Source of the DNA: Amaurobius ferox | Lineage: Eukaryota; Arthropoda; Arachnida; Araneae; Amaurobiidae | Reading direction: 5' to 3' | Length of the DNA stretch: 64,000 bases | Assembly (NCBI GenBank): GCA_951213105.1 | Contig: OX578147.1 | Coordinates: 127,616,322 to 127,680,321, forward strand | Shown: positions 54,475 through 64,000 of the stretch, piece by piece | Layout of the letters: each line of letters opens with the position of its first letter | Position numbering within the stretch: the stretch's first letter is position 1 | Position numbers and translations under genes: made by a program | Notes under the pieces: model-generated | Databases searched by the model: none | Told to the model about the DNA's origin: nothing | What the model saw: only the letters and a program-made list of their open reading frames with translations

Positions 54475-55772
54475 AACAAGAAAGATCAATCATGCTTAAA
54501 GCATTGATTATGAAACACTTTCCAACTTCAATGCAATTTTATTTTAAAAAGTCGAAAATGCAATACATTCCTCGGTAATATTTTAAAACTTAACACAATA
54601 CTACATTAATTTATTATATTTGAAAACTTCAACCTTCATCGAAAAAAATGAACTTCATTCAAATGACGGCATTGAAATATAAATTGCCTGGTTTAAATAT
54701 CTCTAAAATGCAATACATTCCACGATAATATTTTTAAAACTATCATAATACTACGATAATTTATTATATTTGAAAACTTCATCGAAAACAACTGAAATAA
54801 ATTCAAATGACGTCATAGAAAAAATAACACGCCTGGATCTCTCTATAAAAGCAGGATTTCATTCATAACTTTCTCCCATTCATGTCATTCATCACAATAC
54901 TATAATAATTTATTTTATTTAAAAATTAAGACCATGGAGCTACAATTCATAAACTCTATACTTAAAACTTCATCGAAAAAAATCGTCCTTCTGTTTATAA
55001 AATCAATTAATATTTCATTCATATCAGCCATGCAGACTCCATGGACTGAATTATTTTGTGTTAAAGAAATACAGTAATTCTAATACAACTCATTCTACAT
55101 ATTTTGCTGTTTACATTTTACATAGGTGAAAAATAGGCTTAGTTGTAGAAATAATCAAATTTGAATGAGAATTTAAACTCAAATATATTGTCATTGTGTT
55201 GTTTTAGTATGTAGATGCACAGAATTTAAGCAAAAATAAAGTTGTTTTAGGACGGATACAACACTCAATATGAATTAAAAAGAACTTTAAAAAATCACGA
55301 TTTTGAAACAAAATGGATGCCATATACCATTTTGAAGTGGGTCATGTGATCGTTTCATATCGTGGTCACGTGATCGTTTCATATAAGATGTGTAATTATT
55401 ATTTTAATTTTTATTTAAAAAACTACTGAATATATTTCGCTGAATTTTTTTTTATATATTTTATGGAACAATTTGACTATTACCTAAAATTTTCGAAGCA
55501 ATTTGTGAATTTTAAATCCGCTTAAAAAATGTTTGAAAAATTAGGTCCTATAGGGCTCAATGTATTTCATTTTTTCAACCCGGGTTCAATCCAAAACTAA
55601 TTGGGTGATATTATTCATTTCTATTCCCATAGGTCCTACAGACCGTCTGAACAACATACTAAAATTTCATTTTGATTAAGTCATTTTTACGGCAGTTATC
55701 GTGCTAACGGACAGACAGACAGACAGAATGAACAAAGTCATAAACACTTTTCAACTTTGTTGTAAAGTGTTA
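54475..55772 (-). repeat. Family C repeat, full length
   Basis: The 3' end (AACAAGAAAGATCAATCATG) is at 54475 and the 5' palindrome with TTGTAAAGTGTT at 55772. The CAGACAGACAG microsatellite (plus strand) is near 55710. A small tandem duplication of GGTCATGTGATCGTTTCATA lies near 55340-55385. Confidence 0.88.
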
Positions 55773-56004
55773 AAAAAACATTAGAAGAATTAAATTCAAG
55801 AGTTAAATTTAACCCTTCGTTCACGATTGCGAGAAATTTGTAGTTTGAAAATGTTGAATGAAACTTAAATTTACCATTTTGATCTAAAAAGTGTGTGTGG
55901 GGGGGGAGGGGGGGGCGGAGATTGCATATGTTTATTAATCAAGTAAGTCACTGCAATTTCTTGATTACTTGTAACCAGAAATGAATAGATTTTTCTACTG
56001 CATA

Positions 56005-56313
56005 AGAGTCCGTTCACTAGATATTAAGAGCCCGTTCACTAGATATTAAGAGTCCGTTCACTAGATATTAAGAGTCCGTTCACTAGATATTAAGAGCCCG
56101 TTCACTAGATATTAAGAGTCCGTTCACTGGTTATTAAGAGTCCGTTCACTAGATATTAAGAGTCCGTTCACTCGTTCACTAGATATTAAGAGTCCGTTCA
56201 CTCGTTTACTAGATATTAAGAGACCGTTCACTAGATATTAAGAGTCCGTTCACTAGATATTAAGAGTAAGTTCACTCGTTCACTAGATATTAAGAGTCCG
56301 TTCACTAAATATT
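56005..56313 (+). repeat. 22-bp minisatellite
   Basis: There are about 13 units of AGAGTCCGTTCACTAGATAT plus TA, with CCC/TCC variants and some units carrying an extra CTCGTTCA. The period is mostly 22 bp. No spacers or cas genes are present, so it is not a CRISPR array. Confidence 0.95.
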
Positions 56314-56808
56314 AAAACCTTTCCTTGACCACAAGAAGCGTCGAAAACCCAGACCACCCGACTCGCCCTAGGGCACGAGCAGCAATTTGAGTGGCCTGGA
56401 ACAACCACAAGGAGCGTGGCATTTCTCTAAAGAACCAAACAATGTTCTTAAAATTCGCTATGTTTATTTTAACCGGCATCAAACCATGGACTTCCAGCAA
56501 GGTCAAGTTATTTTCTAACAATATGGAAATGTGTTAATCTGTAGAAAAAGTCTCGTGTTGAATGTTTTTTGTTTAATAGCTCTTGCACAATTTCTCTTCA
56601 TGCGTATGATAATTTTTTTTTGTTGTTGTTGTCGTTGCCATATCGCACACACAAAAAAAGAAACTGACAAAACTCAGAGCTTTTGAGTTAAAAGTTGCGT
56701 TAATTTTCTTTGTAATCAGCAATATGGCAGCACGATCGTGTTGGATGTCAACTCTTTGTATTTCAAGCTAAATCCCGAATGCGAAAATTTCGAGAAGACC
56801 ATACTTTG
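56314..56808. other. Non-coding, nothing recognised
   Basis: The minus-strand frame at 56312-56521 has no recognisable motif and begins in the minisatellite edge. Confidence 0.5.
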
Positions 56809-57317
56809 TACTTTTCCTATATACATAGTATAATGCATGGGGAAAGTATTATAGCGGGGGTGAAAATTAGAATTGGAGTTTTTGACTGAAAAGCATTTTA
56901 AGCATCTCTGAACTCAAATCAAACGTTTTTGAGGTAATGTGTGTGTGTGTGTGTGTATGCTAGTGTGTGTGTGTGTATGCTAGTGTGTGTGTGTTTGTGT
57001 GTACGTTAGTGTGTGTATGTTAGTATATGTATATGCTAGTGTGTGTATGCTAGTGTGTGTGTGTATGTTAGTGTGTATGCTAGTGTGTGTATATATGTTA
57101 GTATGAGTATGTATGTTTGCTATTCTGTGTGTTTGTGTGTATGCTAGTATGTGTGTATATACTAGTGTGTGTGTATGCCAGTGTGTGCTTGTGTATGCTA
57201 GTGTGTGTGTGTATTAGTGTGTATACTAGTGTATGTGTGTATGCTAGTGTGTGTGTGTATGCTAGTGTATGTGTGCATGCTAGTGTGTGTGTATGCTAGT
57301 GTGTGTGTGGTAATGTG

Positions 57318-57583
57318 TTGTTGTTGAGACCCAGACCGTCCGACGACCTACCAGAAAGGTGTAAGGTAACCGTTTGGACGGCCGGGAAGTGCCACCCAAT
57401 TTAGACCGGAACCCAGTGGGGGAGACATCCACTGAGACCGTACCCTCCTTCCCTTACCACCAACCTCTCGGAAGGACATATGGACCCACATGTTTAACGT
57501 GATCGTACTCCGCATGAACACGGCGGCAGTTGTGGCAGTGTGCAAATCCAGCGCGCAAACCACCGGCTACCGCACCCGAAATG
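57318..57583 (-). repeat. SINE body of a 5S/tRNA chimeric SINE
   Basis: On the minus strand, directly after the 5S-like head, comes GGGTGCGGTAGCCGGTGGTT (box A-like). The box B segment is absent. The shared body follows (GCGGAGTACGATCACGTTAA, TCCTTCCGAGAGGTTGGTGG), and the (CAA)n tail is at 57318. The body matches the SINE at 42564. Confidence 0.93.
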
Positions 57584-57702
57584 TGCCAACAGTACGCGGT
57601 GTTCCCAGGTGGTCACCCACACAAGTACTAACCGCGCCCGATGCTGCTTGACTTCGGTGATCTAACGAGAACCGGTGTTTTCAGCACGGTAGGGCCGTTG
57701 GC
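57584..57702 (-). rRNA. 5S rRNA-like sequence forming the SINE head
   Basis: Minus strand, 119 nt, the normal 5S length. It starts GCCAACGGCCCTACC and ends CGCGTACTGTTGGC. Internal landmarks are GAAAACACCGGTTCTCGT, GATCACCGAAGTCAAGCAGC (box A/IE region), GGGCGCGGTTAGTACTTG and GGGTGACCACCTGGGAACAC (box C region). A few substitutions (such as TTAGATC for the usual TCCGATC, and TGTGGGTG for TGGATGGGTG-like text) suggest it is not a functional ribosomal gene. It is fused within a few bases to the tRNA-like SINE. Confidence 0.93.
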
Positions 57703-58738
57703 AGCATGCTAGCATGTGTATATATGCTAGTGTGTGTGTGTATGCCAGTGTGTACTTGTGTATGCTAGTGTGTGTGTGTGTTAGTGTGTATGCTAGTGTT
57801 TATGTGTGCATGCTAGTGTATGTGTGTATGCTAGTGTATGTGTGTATGCCAGTGTGTGTGTGTATGCTAGTGTGTGTGTGTATGCTAGTGTATGTGTGTA
57901 TGCTAGTGTGAGTGTGTATGCTAGTGTGTGTGTGTATGCTAGTGTGTGTGTGTGTTAGTGAGATGTGCTCGTTAGTCTGTGAGTGCAGTATTTCACGGAC
58001 GAATAAATTATTTCGAAAAAAATGTGGGTACGATAATTACAATCAGTAAATACTGGAAACCTATTGATTTTAAACGCAATCAAATTTTCGAAAACCTGTC
58101 CCCCCCCCCCCACACACACACACACACCTCCAATTTTCGAATGAATTTTTGAAAATTTGTGAATAACTAAGACTTTTAATAATGACAAATAAATAATCAT
58201 TTCATACGTTTTTTTTTATTATAAAACGAATAACACGAATTACTTTTAAACGCTAGCAAGAACCCTTTATGAGACAATGCATGTTTTATAAATAAATACA
58301 TAAAAAAATTATATAAAATTGAAAAAGTAGTAAATATTATCAAATAGTTACTTTTCCATATTTCCATATACTGTGTTAGGCAACAAATCTGTTAACATTA
58401 TTATTATTTTTAATTATTAATTTAATTAATTTTTTTATTTATTTTTATTTATTACTTTGTTTACCAAAGAATTCGCCAGTAGTCATTTATAATAACAGAA
58501 TGTTAATTAAATGTCAATTACTTTTTTTAGGAGTAATTTTCACGCGTCTATGAACAAGTCTTTCTGTTTGGACTCATGAATATATTTCCAAAAGCTCCCA
58601 ATTTCAATTGACATGGTGTTAATTTAATACCAAAACCTTTCCGCTGTGAATCTTGCATAACATAATTTTGCTGCGAAAGAATCAAAGCCATTGCATTATG
58701 TAGGGAAAGTCATGTGCTGCCGACATCAGACTATTTTT

Positions 58739-59268
58739 TCTGCAGTACGAAAATTATTTTTCAAGAACTTCCGGGGCCATGAAAACTAAATTAAGATGCA
58801 CAAAATAAAAATGATATTCGGCAATAGATCTTACATATTCTGTAAATGAGTAAAGTAATATGCAGCATATTCCCTAAAAGCGTGCGAATTTTTATTGCTT
58901 GAAAACACCTGCTGCTCACTACACGACTGAGGTCACTGACCTGGTTGAAGAAGAACCGACTATCTAAGAGCGAAGTTGAGGGTTAAAAACCACTACATTA
59001 ATTTAAACTAATGAGTTTCCGACCTTTGTCGGCTGCGGAATCCCGCTTTCACGAATTTATATAATAATTGTCTAACGTGCTTTTGTATTTACAGGCCCTC
59101 TAGACGCCCTGCTTTCTTTGGACCCAGACCGTCTGACCGGTAGATATTCTAAAGACTAGATGGAATCTTCCTATCTTTCCCAATACTAGAAATCCGGGAG
59201 TAATATCTCACTCTGAACTCTCACTTTGATCTCTTGTGGTTTTGTCAAAAATCTTCTCTGATTGGCTA
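58739..59268. other. Non-coding, nothing recognised
   Basis: No frame with a recognisable motif was seen. A phrase at 59120-59140 (GGACCCAGACCGTCTGACCGG) resembles an inverted scrap of the SINE tail. Confidence 0.45.
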
Positions 59269-60023
59269 CAGTGCTGGATTACCCAATAGGCACACTAAGC
59301 ACGTGCTTAGGGCATCAGCAAATTAGGGAGCTCCAATCAAAATCCCCCCCACCACTCCCAAAAAATTTTAAGTTTTTACTTTACAGAAAATAAAATGAAC
59401 CCCTGCCCCCACTAAAATTAGGATAAGCAATGTTTTCCCTTATTCTGCAGTATGATTTTTGTCTTCAGTAGCAATATTATTTTATAAGCCTTTATGCTAC
59501 ATAGTCCTTTCTATGTACAATCACCAGTTCCTACACAGAAGATAGCACATATCCATGTTGGCAGGGCCTGACTTACAGCAAATAGGGCCCAGGGCTTAAT
59601 TGCATTTGGGGGGTCCTCTACTAAACATTTTAAAATTTACTTATACTGTCTAAAGTAAATAAATATTGAAGACAAATGCCACAATGGGAATCTACTTGTA
59701 TAACATACAATATTCACTTTTTATAATATCGAAAAATTCTTTATGATTAGGGGTACATGGGTTTATAAACATTTTCAGTCGTCTTTTTCAAAGTTTAATA
59801 TAATTATGATTTAAATGACATGTTCAGGGGACAATTTTCGCGCTCCTGACATAGAAGTATTTTTATAAGGATATATCTAGGGATAAGCATTAACAAGATC
59901 TTTCAATATAGGCCCTATGGAGAATTAATGGAATTATTTTCGGCAAATGATAGTATTATTAGGCCTTTATTATCAAGGGGCACCAAAATTTTCTGTGCTC
60001 CAAAGAGTCTTAATCCGGCCCAG
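59269..60023. mobile_element. hAT-like non-autonomous element, ~755 bp
   Basis: The left end is CAGTGCTGGATTACC and the right end inward is CTGGGCCGGATTAAG. Subterminal text is TAAGCACGTGCTTAGGGC and, inside, GGGCCCAGGGCTTAATT. Candidate 8-bp flanks ATTGGCTA and ATTTCCAA match only partly. No transposase was found. Confidence 0.5.
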
Positions 60024-60043
60024 ATTTCCAACTTTTCTTTTTT

Positions 60044-61000
60044 ACTTTCCTTATATACATAATGTATAAGAAAAGTATTGCGACGGGGTCGAAAATTCGA
60101 AATCGAGTTTTCGACGGGAGAGCACGTTTCAAGCATCCCTGATCACGAATCAAACATTTTTGAAGTGATGTCTGTGTGTGTGTGTGTGTGTGTGTGTGAA
60201 AGTATGTGTGTGAGTGTGTGTGTGTCAGTGAGTCTGTGGAGACGATAACTGACAAACGAATGGACCGATTCGAACCAAATTTGGTACAAAAATCACAATC
60301 CGTAAACACTGGAAGCCTATTGTTTTTATACGTAATCGAATGTTCAGAACCCCCTAAATTTTCGAATAAAATGTTGAAAAAATCGTCAAAAAATCAAAAC
60401 CACTCATAAAGTTACGCAAATAGACATTTCTTATGTAATTTTTCATTAGAAAACGATTGACATAAATTTTAGAACGCTAACATGAACCGTTCTCGAGATA
60501 TTACACATTTTTCAAAAAAAATATTAAAAAGTCATATAAAATGAAAAAAAAAATATTTACTCTTGAGAAACATGTTCACTCTTCATATGTAATACCATGG
60601 GATAAATTGGGTGACATCATTCTCGTGGATCTAGCTCGTTCCATTCATGAAAAAATATACTTTGAGTAATACTTTTGTATTTGAACGCCAATAGTCATTT
60701 ATCTGCTGTAAGAACAACTTATTTCTTCGTCCATAACGCTTGGCGAGATTTTGGCGACGAATTTGGCGGAATGTCGCCAACCTGGCGACTTTTTGAAATG
60801 TTGCCAAATTAACGAAAATCTCGCCAAATGGATAAAAATGACGCTAAATCAATGAAAATGACGACTCGTTGTCGAAAATTCAATAACTTGGAAAGAATAT
60901 TAGTATCTACTATAAGAAAAACCTATTTTTTTACTGTAAAAGTAGTAAATTCATTACATTATATAAGGAAAGTCATGTGTTGCCCACATCAGATTTTTTT
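60044..61000 (+). repeat. Family A repeat, full length (HINE-like)
   Basis: It starts ACTTTCCTTATATACATAAT after a T run. The order is TCGAAATCGAGTTTTCGA, GAAGTGATGTCTGTG, (GT)n at about 60170-60226, the GACCGATTCGAACC block, the TTGGCGAC-rich part at 60740-60840, and 3' TATATAAGGAAAGT, GTGTTGCCCAC and a T run. Length is about 957 bp. It is close to the 2593 copy in sequence. Confidence 0.9.
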
Positions 61001-61473
61001 ACATTCTGCTCGTCAACTGTTAATCACTTTATGTCCACGCCTTCTTTTCGTACGCTAATGGGATTTGAACGTCGATCCCCCGTGCGGATACCCTTTCTTA
61101 ATTACTTCGCAGAAGTAGGAGTCATCGGGGTAAAAAACTCAACTGTTTAGGGCCAACCCACGTAAGAAAGGTCTTTGGACCGTTTTCGAAGGCCGTGTTA
61201 ACCACCTATTGTGTAGGATATCTACGGTCTAACTCAAGCAGAAATTTGAGCAAGCTTCAACTAGTCATCTCAGGGTGAAAACAATTTTAAAGAAAAAAGT
61301 TTTAACACCGTCGTATAATTGTAAAGTCTGCGTAAGTTGGCATTAAAAGGTACATTTTCCAGTAAAACAATATGTAAATTATAAAAATAAAATACTTCAA
61401 TTGTCTATTCAGTATACATCCATGCTCTACTGTCGTTTAGTTCACACGTGAGAGCTAAATTGAACATGGTAGT
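61001..61473. other. Non-coding, nothing recognised
   Basis: A box B-like GTTCAAATCCC on the minus strand near 61065 has no matching box A. No gene was called. Confidence 0.5.
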
Positions 61474-61481
61474 AGGGGAAT

Positions 61482-61646
61482 CAGGGCCGTAGCCAGAAAC
61501 GAAATCCAAGGGGGGGCTGGAGTGAGTTACAAAGGGGGGGCTCAACAACAGAGGGGGCTGAGTATACCTCTGGGGGGGCTCAACAACAGAGGGGGCTGAG
61601 TATACCTCTGGGGGGGGGGGCTCAGCCCCCTCTGGCCACGGCCCTG
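61482..61646. mobile_element. 165-bp hAT-type MITE inserted in a tRNA-like sequence
   Basis: The ends are CAGGGCCGTAGCCAGA and, inward from the right, CAGGGCCGTGGCCAGA. The 8-bp flanks AGGGGAAT and ATGGGAAT match at 7 of 8. The interior is G-rich with a direct repeat (CTCAACAACAGAGGGGGCTG, twice). It interrupts the tRNA-like sequence just beyond its box B. Confidence 0.88.
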
Positions 61647-61649
61647 ATG

Positions 61650-61708
61650 GGAATCGAACCGGGACTTATCCAAATATATGAATGCTAACCATTTGGCCAC
61701 AGACGAGA
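61650..61708 (-). repeat. tRNA-like head (SINE or tRNA relic)
   Basis: The minus strand has TGTGGCCAAATGGTTAGCAT (box A) and CCCGGTTCGATTCCC (box B) at tRNA-like spacing. A possible 5-bp anticodon stem ATTCA/TGGAT has a short loop. The acceptor stem does not close even when the MITE is ignored, so it is not a functional tRNA gene. Confidence 0.65.
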
Positions 61709-61901
61709 TATAAGATTAGAGTTACAGGCTAACCCTAACCTTCAACTTGAGACATAATCTCATCATAAGATGATCAACATTCGGGATATAATCCTTAATC
61801 TCGCCTCTGTGAACCCAACACACGTCCGGATATACAGCAACACATTTTGAGGGGGCGACAAACCTACAGTTCTTTTTAGTGCTGGTACTCTGTAGTTTTA
61901 T

Positions 61902-61934
61902 CCCGACGAAGGACGATGATCTTTGCCTCCGAAA
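61902..61934 (+). ncRNA. Degenerate hammerhead-like motif
   Basis: CCGACGA, a hairpin-capable GGA...TCC segment and GAAACC resemble CUGAUGA-stem II-GAAA with two core changes. It may be the 3' relic of a Penelope-like element. No RT lies nearby. Confidence 0.3.
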
Positions 61935-62069
61935 CCGGTCGATACTATTAATCAACCTTGTATACTGTTCCTGACGAAGTATTAATTTTTACAGAACAAA
62001 TAAAACAATTTGTTTTCAAAGTACGGTGAAAAGAAATGGTATAAAACCTTATTTATTTTTGACGATTTT

Positions 62070-62240
62070 AAGTGACATTTTTCGATCCGTGTTATGATTT
62101 GAAGAACATTCCATTCTCGCAAGTCTTTCCGCGACTTTTGTCGCCATTTTGTTGCCCTTTTGTCGCCAAGGTAAAAATCGCAACATTCCATTCTAGCAAC
62201 CCTTTCCGCGCCTTTTGTCGCGGAAAGGGTACTACATCTG
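62070..62240 (+). repeat. Short direct repeat
   Basis: ACATTCCATTCT(C/A)GCAA followed by CTTTCCGCG(A/C)CTTTTGTCGC occurs at about 62105-62150 and again at about 62182-62222. Confidence 0.75.
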
Positions 62241-62394
62241 TACCAAATTCGGTTTATCTATTTAATTAGTTTTCCATATAATGCGGTAATAGAATCTCGA
62301 ATAAAACGGATAACTTCTTAAGACGGAATGTGCGATGGTTCACACGTTTCTGTCTGACAGATTCTACTGAACTTCTGCAGCTAGTAGCTGCAAG

Positions 62395-63770
62395 GTAAAA
62401 AGATTAAAATCTATATATAACTCCATCTCATGAAATTCTTTACAAATTCATCGTATTTTAAGGAAAATAATAAACTTACTGTAATCAAGATAGTAACAAA
62501 TTTAAAACAGCATTTAAAATTTGATTCATAGGGTTATTAATATCGTTTGACGTACATTTATACAAAAATTAACAAAATATTATAAATTTCAAAACTAATT
62601 ACTTATTTATCAGCACGAGTTTAAATGAATAATTTTTATAAATAATTCCATCTCAGTTCATTTAAAATTTTCAAAGCTTTTCCGATGCGTTATTAAGAAG
62701 TCACAAAAACAGTTCTAAACAAGTTTTTCATTACAAATAATCTCATCTTGTGAAGAAAAATTTGTTTGGATTTTTTTTTTCAACTTATTCAAATTAGAAA
62801 CCAGGACTTGAAATTTTAAAATGACGCACTTTTAGAAAAGAAAAACGCGCTTAATGCGATTAAGATGACAATAAATTTAAAACAACATTTAAAATTTGAA
62901 GCATAAAATGTCTAATATCGTCCGTCATTTATACAAAATTTCACAATATGTATATGACATTCAAAAATATATACTCACAACCGCAAACAGATAAGATAGT
63001 AAAAGATTAAAAGTTTTATAAATAATTCAATTTCTTAAATTCCCTTAAAACGTGCAGTCTTTTCGAACAGTTTAGAACAATTAAAAATAACAATAGACAA
63101 TTGATACTTTCAACAAGTTTTTTTTAATAAAAAATTCCATCTTGCAAGTTCATTTAAATTATAAATAAAACCGAACGTCATATTTGGAAACGGAGCACTT
63201 TAAAAGAAATAATAATAAAAAAACGTGTAATTAAGAAAAAGTGTACACTTTCAAGCAATACACTTAGAATTAAGATGGCAACAAGTTTTAAACTACATTT
63301 AAAACTTTAGCAGCAAGAATAATATCATCTGACAACGAATATTTATACAGAATTCCCTAAAATGCGTGACATTCAGAAAGATATACACACTGCCGTATAT
63401 AGCAACAATAAGAGGTGAAAGGATTAAACGTTTAATAAATAATTTTATCTTGTAAATTCATCTAAATTTATAAATAAAATTGAACATCATATTTTAAAAC
63501 AAGGCACTTTAAGAAAAATAATAACGTGCTTAAAAGTTGGCAACACGTTTAAAACTGTATTTAAACCTTTTGCCATAAGAATAATATCGTCTGTCGACCA
63601 TTTATGCAGAATTTTCCAAAATGTATAACATACAAAAAGATATACTCACTGCCGCATGTAGCAACAATAAGAGGTGAAAGGATTAAAAGTTTTATAAATA
63701 ATTCCATCTTCTATGTTTCCTTTTATGTTTGTAAGTCTTGTCTTAAGAACTATTAAGGATGACTGAAAAG
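62395..63770 (+). repeat. Diverged tandem array, about four units
   Basis: The order is AAGGATTAAAAGTTTTATAA, AATTCCATCTTGTAAATTC, AAGATGGCAACAAGTTTAAA, TTTAAAATTT, AATATCGTCTG and CATTTATACAGAATTT, then GATATACTCACTGCCG. It recurs with unit starts at roughly 62485, 62862, 63270 and 63536 for the GCAACAAGTTTAAA block, so periods are 266-408 bp. Non-coding. Confidence 0.8.
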
Positions 63771-64000
63771 ACAGTTGTCACTTTCAAACAAGTTTTTCAT
63801 GGTCAACTAATTCAGGGATGTTCCAAACATAACACAACTTCCGCTGCGCATCACTAGCAGCGTAGGAATGAAATCTGGTTAATGTCCATTTCCTTTAGTT
63901 TTCACAACTGTTTACACTTGGCGACGTTCCGGCTACAAAGCGAGACTTTTATCGCCTCCGTAATTGCGGACTCAATCCTCTTTATGCAGCTAATTGCTTA
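63771..64000. other. GC-richer edge sequence, unassigned
   Basis: The last 180 bases are less AT-rich (TTCCGCTGCGCATCACTAGC, TTGGCGACGTTCCGGC). This might be the edge of a gene or another repeat, but no frame can be judged at the window end. Confidence 0.3.

Larger units (their letters stand above)
56809..58738 (+). repeat. Family A repeat with expanded minisatellite and nested SINE
   Basis: The 5' palindrome ACTTTTCCTATATACATAG is at 56809. The block TTTTTGAGGTAATGTGTGTG follows, then an array of GTGTGTGTATGCTAGT units (about 56940-57960). The chimeric SINE interrupts the array at 57318-57702. The body resumes TATTTCACGGACGAATAA, and the end is TGTAGGGAAAGTCATGTGCT...CATCAGACTATTTTTT at about 58738. 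The length is roughly twice a normal A copy because of the array and SINE. Confidence 0.85.

Noticed and set aside
56005..56313. CRISPR-like array of 22-bp repeats
   Set aside because: Units are contiguous without unique spacers, no cas genes exist and the setting is eukaryotic. It is a minisatellite.
57584..57702. Functional 5S rRNA gene
   Set aside because: It has several substitutions in conserved positions and is fused to a SINE body inside a microsatellite, so it is treated as a SINE head.
56940..57960. Cys/Val-rich frames at 57117-57299 and 57714-57911
   Set aside because: They are translations of the GTGTGTATGCTAGT minisatellite.
61045..61095. Minus-strand tRNA-like gene with GTTCAAATCCC
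   Set aside because: No box A at the correct distance and no cloverleaf stems could be drawn.

Overview
The window is AT-rich, repeat-dense nuclear DNA from an animal, most likely an arthropod. This is inferred from a Tc1-type transposon, a Jockey-type LINE, two kinds of Penelope-like element (PLE), P/THAP9-like transposase relics, hAT elements, tRNA-derived SINEs and several families that look like non-autonomous Helentrons. No conserved host gene could be recognised. Almost every coding signal is a decayed transposable-element gene, and the open reading frames in simple repeats are artefacts.

Layout: 1-4.5 kb holds repeat families named here C and A. A decayed Tc1 element fills 4474-5893. 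Jockey gag and reverse transcriptase (RT) pieces lie on the minus strand at 7122-10178. A PLE with a C-terminal GIY-YIG nuclease and a hammerhead-like motif (10566-13137) sits inside a C repeat. A small membrane-protein ORF lies at 15.3-15.7 kb, and a broken paralogous segment of it lies at 28.2-29.5 kb. C, E and A repeats and a SINE occupy 16-23.4 kb. A second PLE (23.6-26.1 kb) has the opposite domain order, with GIY-YIG first and RT second, as in Naiad elements. Long (TA)n arrays follow at 26.9-27.7 kb. From 29.6 to 36.2 kb is a cluster of family B, including a head-to-tail trimer with a hAT element inside. From 36.3 to 40.9 kb are A and C copies with large inverted arrangements. From 40,956 to 50,269 lies what appears to be one 9.3-kb element with long terminal inverted repeats and a TATA target duplication; it contains P/THAP9-like relics, a SINE and nested C and B copies. 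The rest (50.3-64 kb) holds A and C copies, a TTAA MITE, a 5S rRNA/tRNA chimeric SINE inside an expanded microsatellite, two hAT-like elements and a diverged tandem array.

The strongest unifying observation concerns families A, B and E, and in a different sequence C. They share one plan: a 5' terminal palindrome, a short conserved block, a microsatellite at a fixed place, a non-coding body, a 3' subterminal inverted repeat matching the 5' end and a terminal T-rich end, usually with a hairpin. They show no clear target-site duplication, and one set forms a head-to-tail tandem. This matches Helentron-associated (HINE/DINE-1-type) rolling-circle elements. The element class is inferred; the architecture is read directly. 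All coordinates of repeat ends come from reading by eye and may be off by several bases.
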